Assembly: GCF_030611305.1 (NCBI RefSeq)
Contig: NZ_JAUWQB010000012.1
Location: 1-58,280 of the forward strand
Length of the DNA: 58,280 nt
Direction of reading: 5' to 3'
DNA from: Desulfobacula sp.
GTDB taxonomy: Bacteria > Desulfobacterota > Desulfobacteria > Desulfobacterales > Desulfobacteraceae
The notes beneath the pieces were generated by a model. That model was not told the origin of the DNA, searched no databases, and was given only the letters and a program-made list of their open reading frames with translations. Both the position numbers and the translations under genes were made by a program. Positions 18,482-26,671 of this stretch are shown here, in pieces; within the stretch, counting starts at the first letter, position 1, and every line of letters begins with the position of its first letter.

Positions 18482-19146
18482 AATGACAAATCCTCTCTGA
18501 TTATTTTTCTGGGCCCGCCGCCGCCGGCCGGGCGAAAGTCTTTTGCTTCCATAATTTCTTCATATCTTTTTTCCATTCCAAGGGCCTTTAACCTTTCCCA
18601 GATCAAACACCAGGCACAATCAACATCCGGGGCAATTTCACACTTGCCGTCGGATGTTCCGCCGCAGGGACCATTTAAAAGATGCTTGGAGCATCTTGCC
18701 ACAGGACAGATACCACCGGTAATGCCCAGCAGGCAGTCTCCGCACCCCTGGCATCTTTCAACCCAGATCCCCTGGGATTGGGACGCTCCCATAAATTTGG
18801 TATTTACGGCAGGGAACACGGGTTTTTCTTTATACCTTTCTGCAATGGTCTGTACACCGCATCCGCAGGCCATGGAAAGAATTGCATCGGCCCTGTCAAT
18901 TTCAGACACGAGTTCTTCCACATATTCGGGATCGCATTGTCTTTCAAGTGTTATCTCCTTAATATCAATAGTCCTGCCCTGTTTTAAAGAATGCAGGTTA
19001 AGAGCCGAGGCCAAAAGTCCGACCTCTTTTCTTCCTCCGGCCGCACATACGGTCACACATTCATTGCAGCCCACCAGAAGAATCCGGTCATAGGGGGATA
19101 TATATTCTATAATTTCTTTTAAAGGTTTTTGCTCTGCTGTTATCAT
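18478..19146 (-). CDS. metV: MetV-type methylenetetrahydrofolate reductase C-terminal/Fe-S partner
   Basis: A 222-residue MetV-like protein, the partner of MetF in acetogens and sulfate reducers. The C-terminal half is cysteine-rich: CQGCGDCLLG, GGICPVARCSKHLLNGPCGG and CAWCLIWERL, which fit Fe-S and/or zinc binding and define the MTHFR C-terminal family. The N-terminal half is a Rossmann-like segment (RILLVGCNECVTVC) resembling MvhD-associated domains. GGAGA is 7 nt before the ATG, and it lies 27 nt after mvhD. It is expected to connect MetF with the MvhD/HdrA electron module. Confidence 0.88.
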   Translation of the reverse strand: MITAEQKPLKEIIEYISPYDRILLVGCNECVTVCAAGGRKEVGLLASALNLHSLKQGRTIDIKEITLERQCDPEYVEELVSEIDRADAILSMACGCGVQTIAERYKEKPVFPAVNTKFMGASQSQGIWVERCQGCGDCLLGITGGICPVARCSKHLLNGPCGGTSDGKCEIAPDVDCAWCLIWERLKALGMEKRYEEIMEAKDFRPAGGGGPRKIIREDLSL

Positions 19147-19173
19147 ATTCTTGTCTCCGAAAATTTAAATTTG

Positions 19174-19617
19174 TCAACTTACCGCCGTCTGATGCCCATC
19201 TGTGTTAAAATGTTTTATGGGACTGGGTCCCAGTTGTTTAATGTTTTGGGTAAATTCCAGTGCGGTACTGGCAAAGAATTCACCCATTCCTGCCGACATA
19301 TTGATCATTGCCACCCGGTCTTTTTCCCAGCCAAGATCCGTAAGATATTTTTGGACCTGTTCTACCCTGTATTTTGCCCGGGTATTTCCATTTTTAAAAT
19401 GGCAGTCCCCTTCAAGGCATCCGGCCACATAAACGCCATCCGCACCTTTTTCAAAAGCCTTCATGATATGAATGGCATCTACTTTTCCCGTGCAGGGTAC
19501 ACGGATAATTTTTACATTTGGCGGATAGGCTATCCGTTTGCTGCCTGCCATATCAGCAGCAGTATATGCGCAATAATGACAACAGAATGCAACAATTTCC
19601 GGTTCAAAGTTTTCCAT
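19174..19617 (-). CDS. mvhD: MvhD-type hydrogenase/heterodisulfide reductase iron-sulfur subunit
   Basis: The protein has 147 residues, the usual size for stand-alone MvhD, with the family cysteines in FCCHYCAYTAAD (near residue 12) and CLEGDCHFKNGN, and RVPCTGKVDA near 40. MvhD links an electron donor to HdrA through a 2Fe-2S cluster. Its ATG overlaps the hdrA stop by one base (TAATG), showing translational coupling. It sits between hdrA and metV, so it likely bridges MetFV and HdrA. Confidence 0.9.
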   Translation of the reverse strand: MENFEPEIVAFCCHYCAYTAADMAGSKRIAYPPNVKIIRVPCTGKVDAIHIMKAFEKGADGVYVAGCLEGDCHFKNGNTRAKYRVEQVQKYLTDLGWEKDRVAMINMSAGMGEFFASTALEFTQNIKQLGPSPIKHFNTDGHQTAVS

Positions 19618-22600
19618 TAGTTTATTCCTCCAAACAAGCCGTCCAGTTTGGCCATGATCTGATCATCCTCATAGGCAAGCAATTGAATGGCCTTTGCCGG
19701 ACAATCGGCAGCACAGACACCGCATCCCTGGCATTTGGCCGGATCAATCTGTGAATATCCGTCCTCATTAATAAACGGAATACTGAAAGGACAGGCACGC
19801 ACACAGATAAGACAGGCAGCACATTTAGATCCGTCCACCTTGGCAACGGCAGCCCCCAGATTGATCTCTTTTTTGGCAAGCAGGGTTTGTGCCCGTCCTG
19901 CTGCCGCATGGGCCTGGGTAATGCTTTCCTGGATTGTTTTAGGTGAATGCACTGTGCCGGCTATAAAAATCCCTCTGACAGACATGTCAACGGGTCGAAG
20001 TTTTACATGATCCTCAAGAAAATAGTGATCCTGCGTTCTTGGCAGATGAAACATCATGGACAGATCTTCCGTGTTTTCATCATCTGCAATCATCCCTGTG
20101 CTCAAGGCAAGACAATTCGTCTCAATTTGAATCTTTCTGCCAAGGATAATATCATCCACAAAAACAGATACCCGGTCATTTTCAATTTTAACCTCGGGCT
20201 TATTATCTGCCGAAAACCTGATGAATTTTACATCCAGATTCCGGGCTTCCCTGTAATAATCTTCCTGAAAGCCATAGGTACGAATATCCCTGTATAAAAT
20301 AAAAATCTGTGCATCAGGGTTAATGGCCTTAATGCGCAAAGCATTCTTCATAGCTGCCTGGCAGCAGATTCTCGAACAATTAGGGTTATCAGGTTCTCTT
20401 GAGCCGGCACACTGGATCATAACCACATTGTTCACAGCTTTTATCTTTTCAGGATTATCTTCAATGACAGCGTCCAGTTCAAGCTGGTCTATAATATTGT
20501 CATGAGTTCCCAGACCATACACATCAGGACGATTTGGCAAAGCTCCTGTGGCAAGGACGGTCACTCCGTGATCAAGCTGCATATAGTTCATTCTCGGACC
20601 TGTCTGGATACCGGTTTTAAAACGTCCCGGTATTCCGGAATGATCAACAATGATAGACCTTGTCAACACCTGAACATTTTCATGGGCTGATACATCATCA
20701 ATCAACTGATTCATGAATGGCCCTACATCATCACCTTCTATTGTCTTTCTGATGGATTTTGCCAATCCTCCCAGGCCTGGATTGCGTTCCACAAGGTAGA
20801 CTTTGATTCCCTGGCGGGCCAGTTGAAGTGCAGCCGTCATTCCGGTAACACCGCCGCCGACGACCAAAGCATTCTGATTCATGGGCAGAGTCTGATCCGT
20901 CAATGAACGGCTTTTCCTGACACCGTTTATGCCGATCCCAAGAAGTTTATACGCCTTGTCCAATGCTTCTTTGGGCTGCCCCATATGGGCCCAGGTATTC
21001 TGATCCCTTAAATTGACTATCTCCACCAGGTACTTATTTAATCCTGTCCGGCGCATCAGATCCTGAAACTTGGTCTCATGGGTTCTGGGTGAACATCCAC
21101 CAATCACCACCCGGTTTAAATTATTGGTTTTAACGGATGCCTCAATCATACTCATGGAATCACTGCTACAGCCGTATCCGACAGCCTGGGACACAACAAC
21201 ATGGGCTCTTGTTTCGGCAAACTCTACCATCTTGTCAACATCGACCACACCACCGATCTCCAATCCGCAATCACAGATAAAAACACCGATCCTCGGCTCT
21301 TCTTTGGAAACATCCCGTTCGGGCATAAAATCGTTTTCAATCTCAGGTATGTCCGTTATTGCAGGAAGATCAGTTGCAGCCATGCTTGCAGCAGCACTTG
21401 CCTGAACCATTGTTTCAGGTATGTCTTTCGGGCTTTCGATCACACCGCAGACATACACACCCGGTCTTGACGTCTTTACCGAGTTAAAATGGTCTGTTTC
21501 AGCAAAATTGTGGGGATTTAATTGGATACCAAGCCGGGCCATAAGATCAATAGAAGTTTGCCCAACCCTGAACCCTGTTGAAAGTACAACCATGTCAAAC
21601 TCTTCGGTTTTCGTAAGAGCCTCTTCTTCCACGGCATAGGTAATAGAAAGATCTTTAGTTTTATAGTCTTCAACAATGGAATGGGGACGACAGCGGATCA
21701 TCCTGATACCATAATCGTTTTTTGCCCGGTTATAGTAGAGTTCATAATCCTTACCATAGGTCCGCATATCCATATAAAAGATAGTGGTTTCAATGCTTTC
21801 GGCAAAGCGTTCTTTTGTTACAATTGCTTCTTTTAGTGCATACATGCAGCAAACTCCAGAGCAGTACGGCACATCCGCTTTATTAATCCCCCTCGATCCC
21901 ACACACTGAATCCATGCCACCTTTTTCGGCCGTTTTTTATCCGACACCCTTACAAGATCGCCTTGAAAAGGACCGGAGGCTGACATGATCCGTTCATATT
22001 CCAGACCTGTCACGACATTATCAAATAGCCCTCCGCCAAAATTGTCCAATACAGCAGGATCAAACAATTTAGCCCCGACACTCAATATAACAGAAGCCGC
22101 TTCAACCGTGGTCTTCTTCTGAACGTCATCGGGAATAATTGCATCGGCCTTGCAGGCTTTTTGAAGGGCCTTTATATCGGTTACTTTTTCCATATCAATG
22201 GAAAAGGCATAGGGGGTTGCCTGGGGATACCGCATGCAGGTCGGGGCACGGGGGTCCAACCCCGGGGTAAATCGAACCGCTTCAGGGAAATATTTGTGGC
22301 ACTCCCCGCATGCCGTACATTTGTTAATATCAATATACCTTGGCTCAGTAACAAGTGTGGCCGTAAAATTGCCTGCCTCACCGGTTAATTCCTCAAGCTG
22401 GGTCATGGGTTGTAAATCCAGATGGATCTGTCTTGTGTTTTCGGATAAATGGGGAGATACTGTACATAAATCACAATTATTGGTTGGAAAAGTTCTATCC
22501 AGCTGGGTCATTAATCCGCCAATGGAATATGATTTATCGATAAGTATGACATTCCGGCGGGATTCAGCTAAATCCAACGCCGCACGAATTCCTCCGACAC

Positions 22601-22697
22601 CGCCACCGATAACAAGCACGCTCCTGTCGTTTGATTTGTCATGTTGAATATTTTTAAGTTTTTGCATTTGTAACCTGTTTTTTTTGTGGGTATCCAT
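19617..22697 (-). CDS. hdrA: HdrA-like flavoprotein with duplicated FAD module
   Basis: A protein of about 1026 residues, longer than plain HdrA (about 650). The N-terminal part (about 25-460) has GGGVGGIRAALDLA, IGGLMTQLDRTF, NCDLCTVSPHL and a CTACGECHKYFP site where the fourth cluster cysteine is replaced by Phe. Residues from about 470 repeat a full HdrA: ICDCGLEIGGVVD, VIGGCSPRTHE, VVGGGVTGMTAALQLA and ERNPGLGGLA. The C-terminus holds two 4Fe-4S sites (CAACLICVRACP, CQGCGVCAADCP). HdrA is the flavin site for electron bifurcation. Start choice is open: ATG at 22697, or ATG at 22667 with a better-spaced AGG. Confidence 0.9.
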   Translation of the reverse strand: MDTHKKNRLQMQKLKNIQHDKSNDRSVLVIGGGVGGIRAALDLAESRRNVILIDKSYSIGGLMTQLDRTFPTNNCDLCTVSPHLSENTRQIHLDLQPMTQLEELTGEAGNFTATLVTEPRYIDINKCTACGECHKYFPEAVRFTPGLDPRAPTCMRYPQATPYAFSIDMEKVTDIKALQKACKADAIIPDDVQKKTTVEAASVILSVGAKLFDPAVLDNFGGGLFDNVVTGLEYERIMSASGPFQGDLVRVSDKKRPKKVAWIQCVGSRGINKADVPYCSGVCCMYALKEAIVTKERFAESIETTIFYMDMRTYGKDYELYYNRAKNDYGIRMIRCRPHSIVEDYKTKDLSITYAVEEEALTKTEEFDMVVLSTGFRVGQTSIDLMARLGIQLNPHNFAETDHFNSVKTSRPGVYVCGVIESPKDIPETMVQASAAASMAATDLPAITDIPEIENDFMPERDVSKEEPRIGVFICDCGLEIGGVVDVDKMVEFAETRAHVVVSQAVGYGCSSDSMSMIEASVKTNNLNRVVIGGCSPRTHETKFQDLMRRTGLNKYLVEIVNLRDQNTWAHMGQPKEALDKAYKLLGIGINGVRKSRSLTDQTLPMNQNALVVGGGVTGMTAALQLARQGIKVYLVERNPGLGGLAKSIRKTIEGDDVGPFMNQLIDDVSAHENVQVLTRSIIVDHSGIPGRFKTGIQTGPRMNYMQLDHGVTVLATGALPNRPDVYGLGTHDNIIDQLELDAVIEDNPEKIKAVNNVVMIQCAGSREPDNPNCSRICCQAAMKNALRIKAINPDAQIFILYRDIRTYGFQEDYYREARNLDVKFIRFSADNKPEVKIENDRVSVFVDDIILGRKIQIETNCLALSTGMIADDENTEDLSMMFHLPRTQDHYFLEDHVKLRPVDMSVRGIFIAGTVHSPKTIQESITQAHAAAGRAQTLLAKKEINLGAAVAKVDGSKCAACLICVRACPFSIPFINEDGYSQIDPAKCQGCGVCAADCPAKAIQLLAYEDDQIMAKLDGLFGGIN

Positions 22698-22745
22698 CAC
22701 CTGTAATCTTTGTTTACACAGATAACAAAAATGGATTGATTTACG

Positions 22746-23618
22746 TTAGAGCCCTGCACAGTCCAGGATTGCCGGCAAACGGTCTTCCCAACCCGAAGCA
22801 GAAATTTTTATACCCGCAACCTGGCTTTTGAGTTCTTTGATCATTTCTCCGGCAATACGGATACATTCGGTTTCACGATCCTTTGCTTTCCGAATCCGGG
22901 TGATCAATGACTCAGGCAGTTTTGAACCAGGGTCATTAATGGAGATGTAACGGGCCATACCCACATTTTTCAACATGAAAACCGTGGCAATCACCGGTAC
23001 ATTCAAAGACTTGAATTTATTTAAGATTTGAATATAGTAGTCAATATCAAAAACAGGCGGAACCATTATATATTGTGCACCTGCATCTACTTTTGCTTTT
23101 GTAGTTTTAATCTCTTCTTCAAGATGATCATCATCCTGGATGGGCTGAACCTGGTACCCTGTGAAAAATTCGGGCTTTCCTTTTAGCTCAAAGCCGGCAA
23201 GATCCGTTCCTTTCAGAAGAGAATGAACCATGACCAGCAGGTCCAGCTCATTGAGATCATCAACCGGTTTTGCATTCTGATGGTCACCATGGGCGATATT
23301 TTCACCCTGAACAACCAGAAGGTTATGAATTCCAAGGACATGGGCTGCCAGCATATCCCCCTGAAGGGCCATCCTGTTGCGGTCACGGCCATAAATGTGA
23401 ATCATCGGCTCCATCCCCTGCTGCCGCATGATCGCACCACCGGCAAGAGCACTCATGTGCATGACACCATTATCCATGTCTGGAATCACAACAGCATCTA
23501 TTCGTGATTTAAGATGTCTTGCATTTGTTACAAGATCTGATATATCAACTCCCTTGGGGGTGTTCATTTCAACTAATACGACAAGATCCCCTTTGGAGAG
23601 TTTAGTTTGAAGAGTCAT
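22746..23618 (-). CDS. Divergent MetF-family paralogue
   Basis: A 290-residue MetF-fold protein at the head of the metF/hdrA run. The catalytic Glu is kept (E17 in VEMNTPKG), but the residue aligned with E. coli D120 is Glu (QGEN, E106) and the one aligned with Q183 is Pro (IMVPPVF, P187). These two residues help bind flavin and folate in the known enzymes, so this copy may have another substrate or a structural role beside the canonical MetF. The C-terminal part (VGMARYISIND) parallels MetF. AAAGGA precedes the ATG. It is separated from hdrA by about 48 nt. Alignment is by eye only. Confidence 0.82.
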   Translation of the reverse strand: MTLQTKLSKGDLVVLVEMNTPKGVDISDLVTNARHLKSRIDAVVIPDMDNGVMHMSALAGGAIMRQQGMEPMIHIYGRDRNRMALQGDMLAAHVLGIHNLLVVQGENIAHGDHQNAKPVDDLNELDLLVMVHSLLKGTDLAGFELKGKPEFFTGYQVQPIQDDDHLEEEIKTTKAKVDAGAQYIMVPPVFDIDYYIQILNKFKSLNVPVIATVFMLKNVGMARYISINDPGSKLPESLITRIRKAKDRETECIRIAGEMIKELKSQVAGIKISASGWEDRLPAILDCAGL

Positions 23619-23817
23619 TGTGTTTATCCTTTTTTATTTTCTATAAGCTTTGGGTTTAACCTCCGACCGCAGCTTAAATTATCGTTAAAACATCTTGTTT
23701 AAGCAGAAACCATGCCAGGGGCAGGGAGAACGCGATTTGTCTTTGAAAACAATTGGTTGTTATGAACAGTGATTTTTTAACATGCACTATGACGAACAAA
23801 TTTTAGAAATTTTTCGA

Positions 23818-23865
23818 AATAAGGTTAGAAGATTTCCAAAATTTAGAAGATCTTCTAACCTTATT
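23818..23865. repeat. 16-bp perfect inverted repeat in the metF2/lpxR gap
   Basis: AATAAGGTTAGAAGAT at 23818-23833 is exactly complementary to 23850-23865, with a 16-nt spacer. It lies about 200 nt upstream of the divergent MetF paralogue and about 140 nt upstream of the LpxR-like gene. It may be an operator or a transcription-end hairpin; on the plus strand it is followed by a long A-tract, on the minus strand by AAATTTCG. Confidence 0.5.
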
Positions 23866-23925
23866 AATTTAAAAAAAGCAGGAGAAGGGAAGGGAACCAA
23901 TCAGTCCAGATATGTGTTTATATGC

Positions 23926-23966
23926 TTGACATACCTTAAGGGTTAATTTTAAAACAGATCTGTTTT
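23926..23966 (+). promoter_or_regulatory. Sigma-70-like promoter with overlapping 16-bp palindrome
   Basis: TTGACA at 23926-23931 is followed after 17 nt by TTAAAA at 23949-23954. A perfect palindrome, AAAACAGATCTGTTTT (23951-23966), covers the -10 end and the likely start of transcription. A repressor bound there would block the LpxR-like gene downstream. This is inference from sequence shape. Confidence 0.5.
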
Positions 23967-24008
23967 GATTTAGTTTCAAGTATTTTTTGTATTCGTTGGA
24001 GGTTTAAT

Positions 24009-25055
24009 TTGTTTTTTAAAAATATACTTGTTCGATTCATTTTTGTTAGCCTGTTTATCATAGTTTTCCCTTTTTCGACGAGTGCACAGTCTAAACTCCC
24101 CTCACAACTGCAAACCCTTCAGATTTTTTTTGAAAACGATCTTTTCGGTAACACAGATAAATACTATACCAACGCGGTTCAACTCACCTGGCTTTCCAAT
24201 GATCTGAAACAATATAAAGATGATGTGCGTCTGCCGGACTGGACTCTCCCGGTGATCCGGGCCATCCCATTTTCTCAAACACCCAACAGTATCCACAATG
24301 TCGGTATTTTGCTCGGCCAGCATATTTACACCCCTTCTGATATCCAGGCAACCACTTTACAAAGCAATGACCGTCCATATGCCGGTTTTCTTTTTGGAGG
24401 ACTTGCCTTGCACAGCAAAACCGATTCAATTCTTGACACGCTTGAAATTGTTGTGGGAATTGTCGGACCTGATGCTTATGCTGAATTTTCCCAGAATACT
24501 GTTCATGATATGCGGGATATTCCCACAGCCAAAGGATGGGACAACCAGCTGCACAATGAGCCGGCTGTTCGGTTTTCCTGGCAGCGCAAATGGCGTATCT
24601 ACAGGGACCAGGTGTTTAATACCTTTGATTATGATCTCATCGGTCATGCTGGTATCACCATGGGCAATGTCCGGATCTCCGGTAATACCGGCGGTGAAAT
24701 CCGATTTGGATATCATCTGCCCGAGGATTTCGGGTCTGATACTATCCGGGCCGGAGCCGGGGTCAGTACACCTGCACTCAACCGTTCCACAACAGGCAGG
24801 CGATCTTTTGGTATCCACCTGTTTGCAGGGTCACAGCTTGAAGTTATCGGTCATGATATTTTTCTTGACGGCAATACATTTAAAGACAGTCCCGGTGTTG
24901 AAAAAGAAAAACTTGTAGGTGATCTTTCAGCCGGGCTGGCCCTGAATTTTGACCGATATAAATTTACCTACCGGCATGTTTACCGGACCAAACAGTTTGC
25001 CGAACAAAAACAGGACCAAATCATCGGCTCTTTGACCCTGACCGTTTCTTTTTAA
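24009..25055 (+). CDS. LpxR-like outer-membrane lipid A deacylase family protein (DUF2219)
   Basis: A 348-residue protein with a signal peptide (hydrophobic residues 6-24, ending STSAQS). The mature part matches the LpxR/DUF2219 family: FENDLFGNTDKYYTNAVQLTW directly after the signal and DRPYAGFLFGGLALH further in, followed by beta-strand-like repeats and a C-terminal Phe (TLTVSF), as expected for a 12-stranded outer-membrane barrel. LpxR removes the 3'-acyloxyacyl chain of lipid A. The start is TTG, chosen because GGAGG ends 6 nt before it and no ATG fits. It is a single gene with its own promoter. The enzymatic role is family-based. Confidence 0.85.
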   Translation: MFFKNILVRFIFVSLFIIVFPFSTSAQSKLPSQLQTLQIFFENDLFGNTDKYYTNAVQLTWLSNDLKQYKDDVRLPDWTLPVIRAIPFSQTPNSIHNVGILLGQHIYTPSDIQATTLQSNDRPYAGFLFGGLALHSKTDSILDTLEIVVGIVGPDAYAEFSQNTVHDMRDIPTAKGWDNQLHNEPAVRFSWQRKWRIYRDQVFNTFDYDLIGHAGITMGNVRISGNTGGEIRFGYHLPEDFGSDTIRAGAGVSTPALNRSTTGRRSFGIHLFAGSQLEVIGHDIFLDGNTFKDSPGVEKEKLVGDLSAGLALNFDRYKFTYRHVYRTKQFAEQKQDQIIGSLTLTVSF

Positions 25056-25610
25056 AAGATTTTTCATCAGGGCACATTCCTTTTTGGCATTGAATTTGAA
25101 GGTAGATTTCATGTATAGAAAAAATGGCAGTTACTTCTATTATTGACAACATTCATTTAATTCACTACAAGGTTACTATGGATTAATAATTGCGCCAATG
25201 TAATATCCATTCTGATCTTGTTAGAGTTGCACTATAATACAAAATTCCTACTTCCCATCTTGTGGTTATCAATTTAATCTAATTTTTCTCTTCTTAACAG
25301 ACTTGGAACATGAATGATGTAGTCGCAAGCAAACTTATCCAATGATTCCTGACTGTTCAATTGGAATATCTGTGAAGTATCGAAGATCAAATACTGTTAT
25401 TTTTTGAGAGACCGGGTGTATTTGTTATTACAACAGAAGAACTTTTGACAAAATGATAGAATTGAAATGTGCAGGGAAAATGAAATGGAGATACTTCTAA
25501 AATTGTGCCTATCTCACTCCTGATAGGATATTTAGCGCTTTATCAGGGGGATAATGGGGGCTACGGTCCCAATGACGCTTAACTTAATCAATCAAAATAA
25601 GGTTAAAAAA
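25056..25610. other. Gene-free stretch upstream of the pseudogene
   Basis: About 550 nt of AT-rich sequence with stops in all frames. I see no RNA gene, repeat or convincing promoter. It probably decays along with the pseudogene that follows. Confidence 0.5.
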
Positions 25611-25623
25611 GAGGGGGATAAAA

Positions 25624-26119
25624 ATGGAACAAGCATTACCCGTGGAAGAATTGGCAAATCAGAGACTAAAGGTGTTGATTTATTCATACACCTTGTTGGT
25701 TACACCTTGTTGGTTAAAAATCTTATGGAAGAAGGTGTAGATCTTGAAAAGGTCAAAAAGGCAAGTGATAAAGCATGGGCTATATTAGGGCAACAAGCAG
25801 CCGAACAATTGAAGCCGCTATTCGGTGAAACCGTGAATATTGAAGCTCTTCGGCAGTCGGGAGCAATGGCATCGAGTATCCACGGGATGGAAATTAGTGA
25901 GAAGGTAACGGAAAATATGATTCAATCAGAGTATACTAAATGTCCTGGCAGGATGCTTATATAGCTCTGGACATGCCAAGTGAATGGAGATTATGCCCAA
26001 GCGGTCATTCCGCATTTACAGAAACCATGTATAAGGGATTAAACCCAAATGCCAATTTCAAGATGATTAAAAACATGCCCTCTAATGATCGAATTTGTGA
26101 AGGTGTAACATCAATATGA
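25624..26119 (+). pseudogene. Frameshifted gene, possibly of the L-2-amino-thiazoline-4-carboxylate hydrolase family
   Basis: A strong Shine-Dalgarno site (GAGGGGG, 25611-25617) precedes ATG at 25624, but that frame (MEQALPVEELANQRLKV...) soon stops. A 14-bp tandem duplication (25687-25700 and 25701-25714) shifts it. Removing one copy restores a single frame running through KNLMEEGVDLEKVKKAS. Near 25945 a single base appears lost (CCTGG where CCTTGG would continue), and the next frame then reads WQDAYIALDMPSEW, GLNPNANF and DRICEGV to a stop at 26117-26119. The repaired protein is about 160 residues. The C-terminal Cys/NP pattern resembles ATC hydrolases, but this family call is weak. A sequencing error could explain the one-base loss but not the duplication. 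Confidence 0.65.
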
Positions 26120-26163
26120 TTCTATTCGATTGGCTACATTTTTTGAAGCGATTTTTTATTAAG

Positions 26164-26192
26164 GCAGGGTTCAGCAATGGCCCTGCTTTTTT
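26164..26192 (+). terminator. Intrinsic terminator after the pseudogene
   Basis: GCAGGG pairs with CCCTGC across an 11-nt loop and is followed directly by six T residues. It lies 45 nt past the repaired reading frame, consistent with a once-functional transcription unit. Confidence 0.75.
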
Positions 26193-26387
26193 CTATTGAA
26201 GCGCTATATATGGGATACGGGAACATCATTAAAGTATAAATTAGGATTACATTATGGACCAAGGATGGCATCATAAGCCGTTCATCCACATTCCATTTGA
26301 TAAAGTACCATAAAGAAATCATTTAATTCCATTTTAAATAAACTCGGTGCAATTTTGATCAATTCATGGAGGTTTCTGGAGAATTAT

Positions 26388-26428
26388 AAAAAAAGGCCGA
26401 AAAGCGAAAACGCTTACCAGCCTTGATT
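26388..26428 (-). terminator. Terminator of the tRNA-Lys gene
   Basis: On the minus strand, just after the encoded CCA end, an imperfect hairpin (AAGGC...AAGCG, TTTT loop, CGCTT...GGCCTT) is followed by a run of seven T residues. Confidence 0.75.
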
Positions 26429-26433
26429 TTAAT

Positions 26434-26509
26434 GGTGGGCCGTCAGGGAGTCGAACCCGGGACCTACTGATTAAGAGTCAGTTGCTCTACCAGTTGAGCT
26501 AACGGCCCA
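26434..26509 (-). tRNA. tRNA-Lys (anticodon CTT)
   Basis: A 76-nt tRNA on the minus strand. The acceptor stem is GGGCCGT/ACGGCCC with an encoded ACCA end. The anticodon stem ACTGA/TCAGT encloses the loop CTCTTAA, giving anticodon CTT. The T-arm has GGTTCGAACTCC-type sequence. A hairpin and T-run follow the 3' end. Confidence 0.95.
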
Positions 26510-26588
26510 TAAATTAACGCAGTGAATCTAACAGTCGATCTTAAAAAAGTCAATAGATTTTTGAATTTTGAGCCTTGTCAAAAAGCGG

Positions 26589-26618
26589 TTGACCCTTTAA
26601 TTACAGGTCTGATATATT
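26589..26618 (+). promoter_or_regulatory. Putative sigma-70 promoter of hemL
   Basis: TTGACC, an 18-nt spacer and TATATT stand about 55 nt before the hemL start. Both boxes are close to consensus. Confidence 0.5.
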
Positions 26619-26671
26619 CAAAATTTATATATACTGAAATAATGATTTTTTAATAATGTAAGGAATAAAAT

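Noticed and set aside
17837-19093. 418-codon plus-strand open frame opposite metF and metV
   Set aside because: It lies antisense to two well-conserved genes, has no Shine-Dalgarno site or family resemblance, and is rich in His, Ser and Pro as expected for a shadow frame.
24298-24918. 206-codon frame inside the LpxR-like gene
   Set aside because: The other frame has a signal peptide and family motifs; this one shows none.
25056-26509. Possible second island at the tRNA-Lys 3' side, because a pseudogene and gene-free DNA lie there
   Set aside because: No repeat of the tRNA 3' end and no integrase was found in the window.
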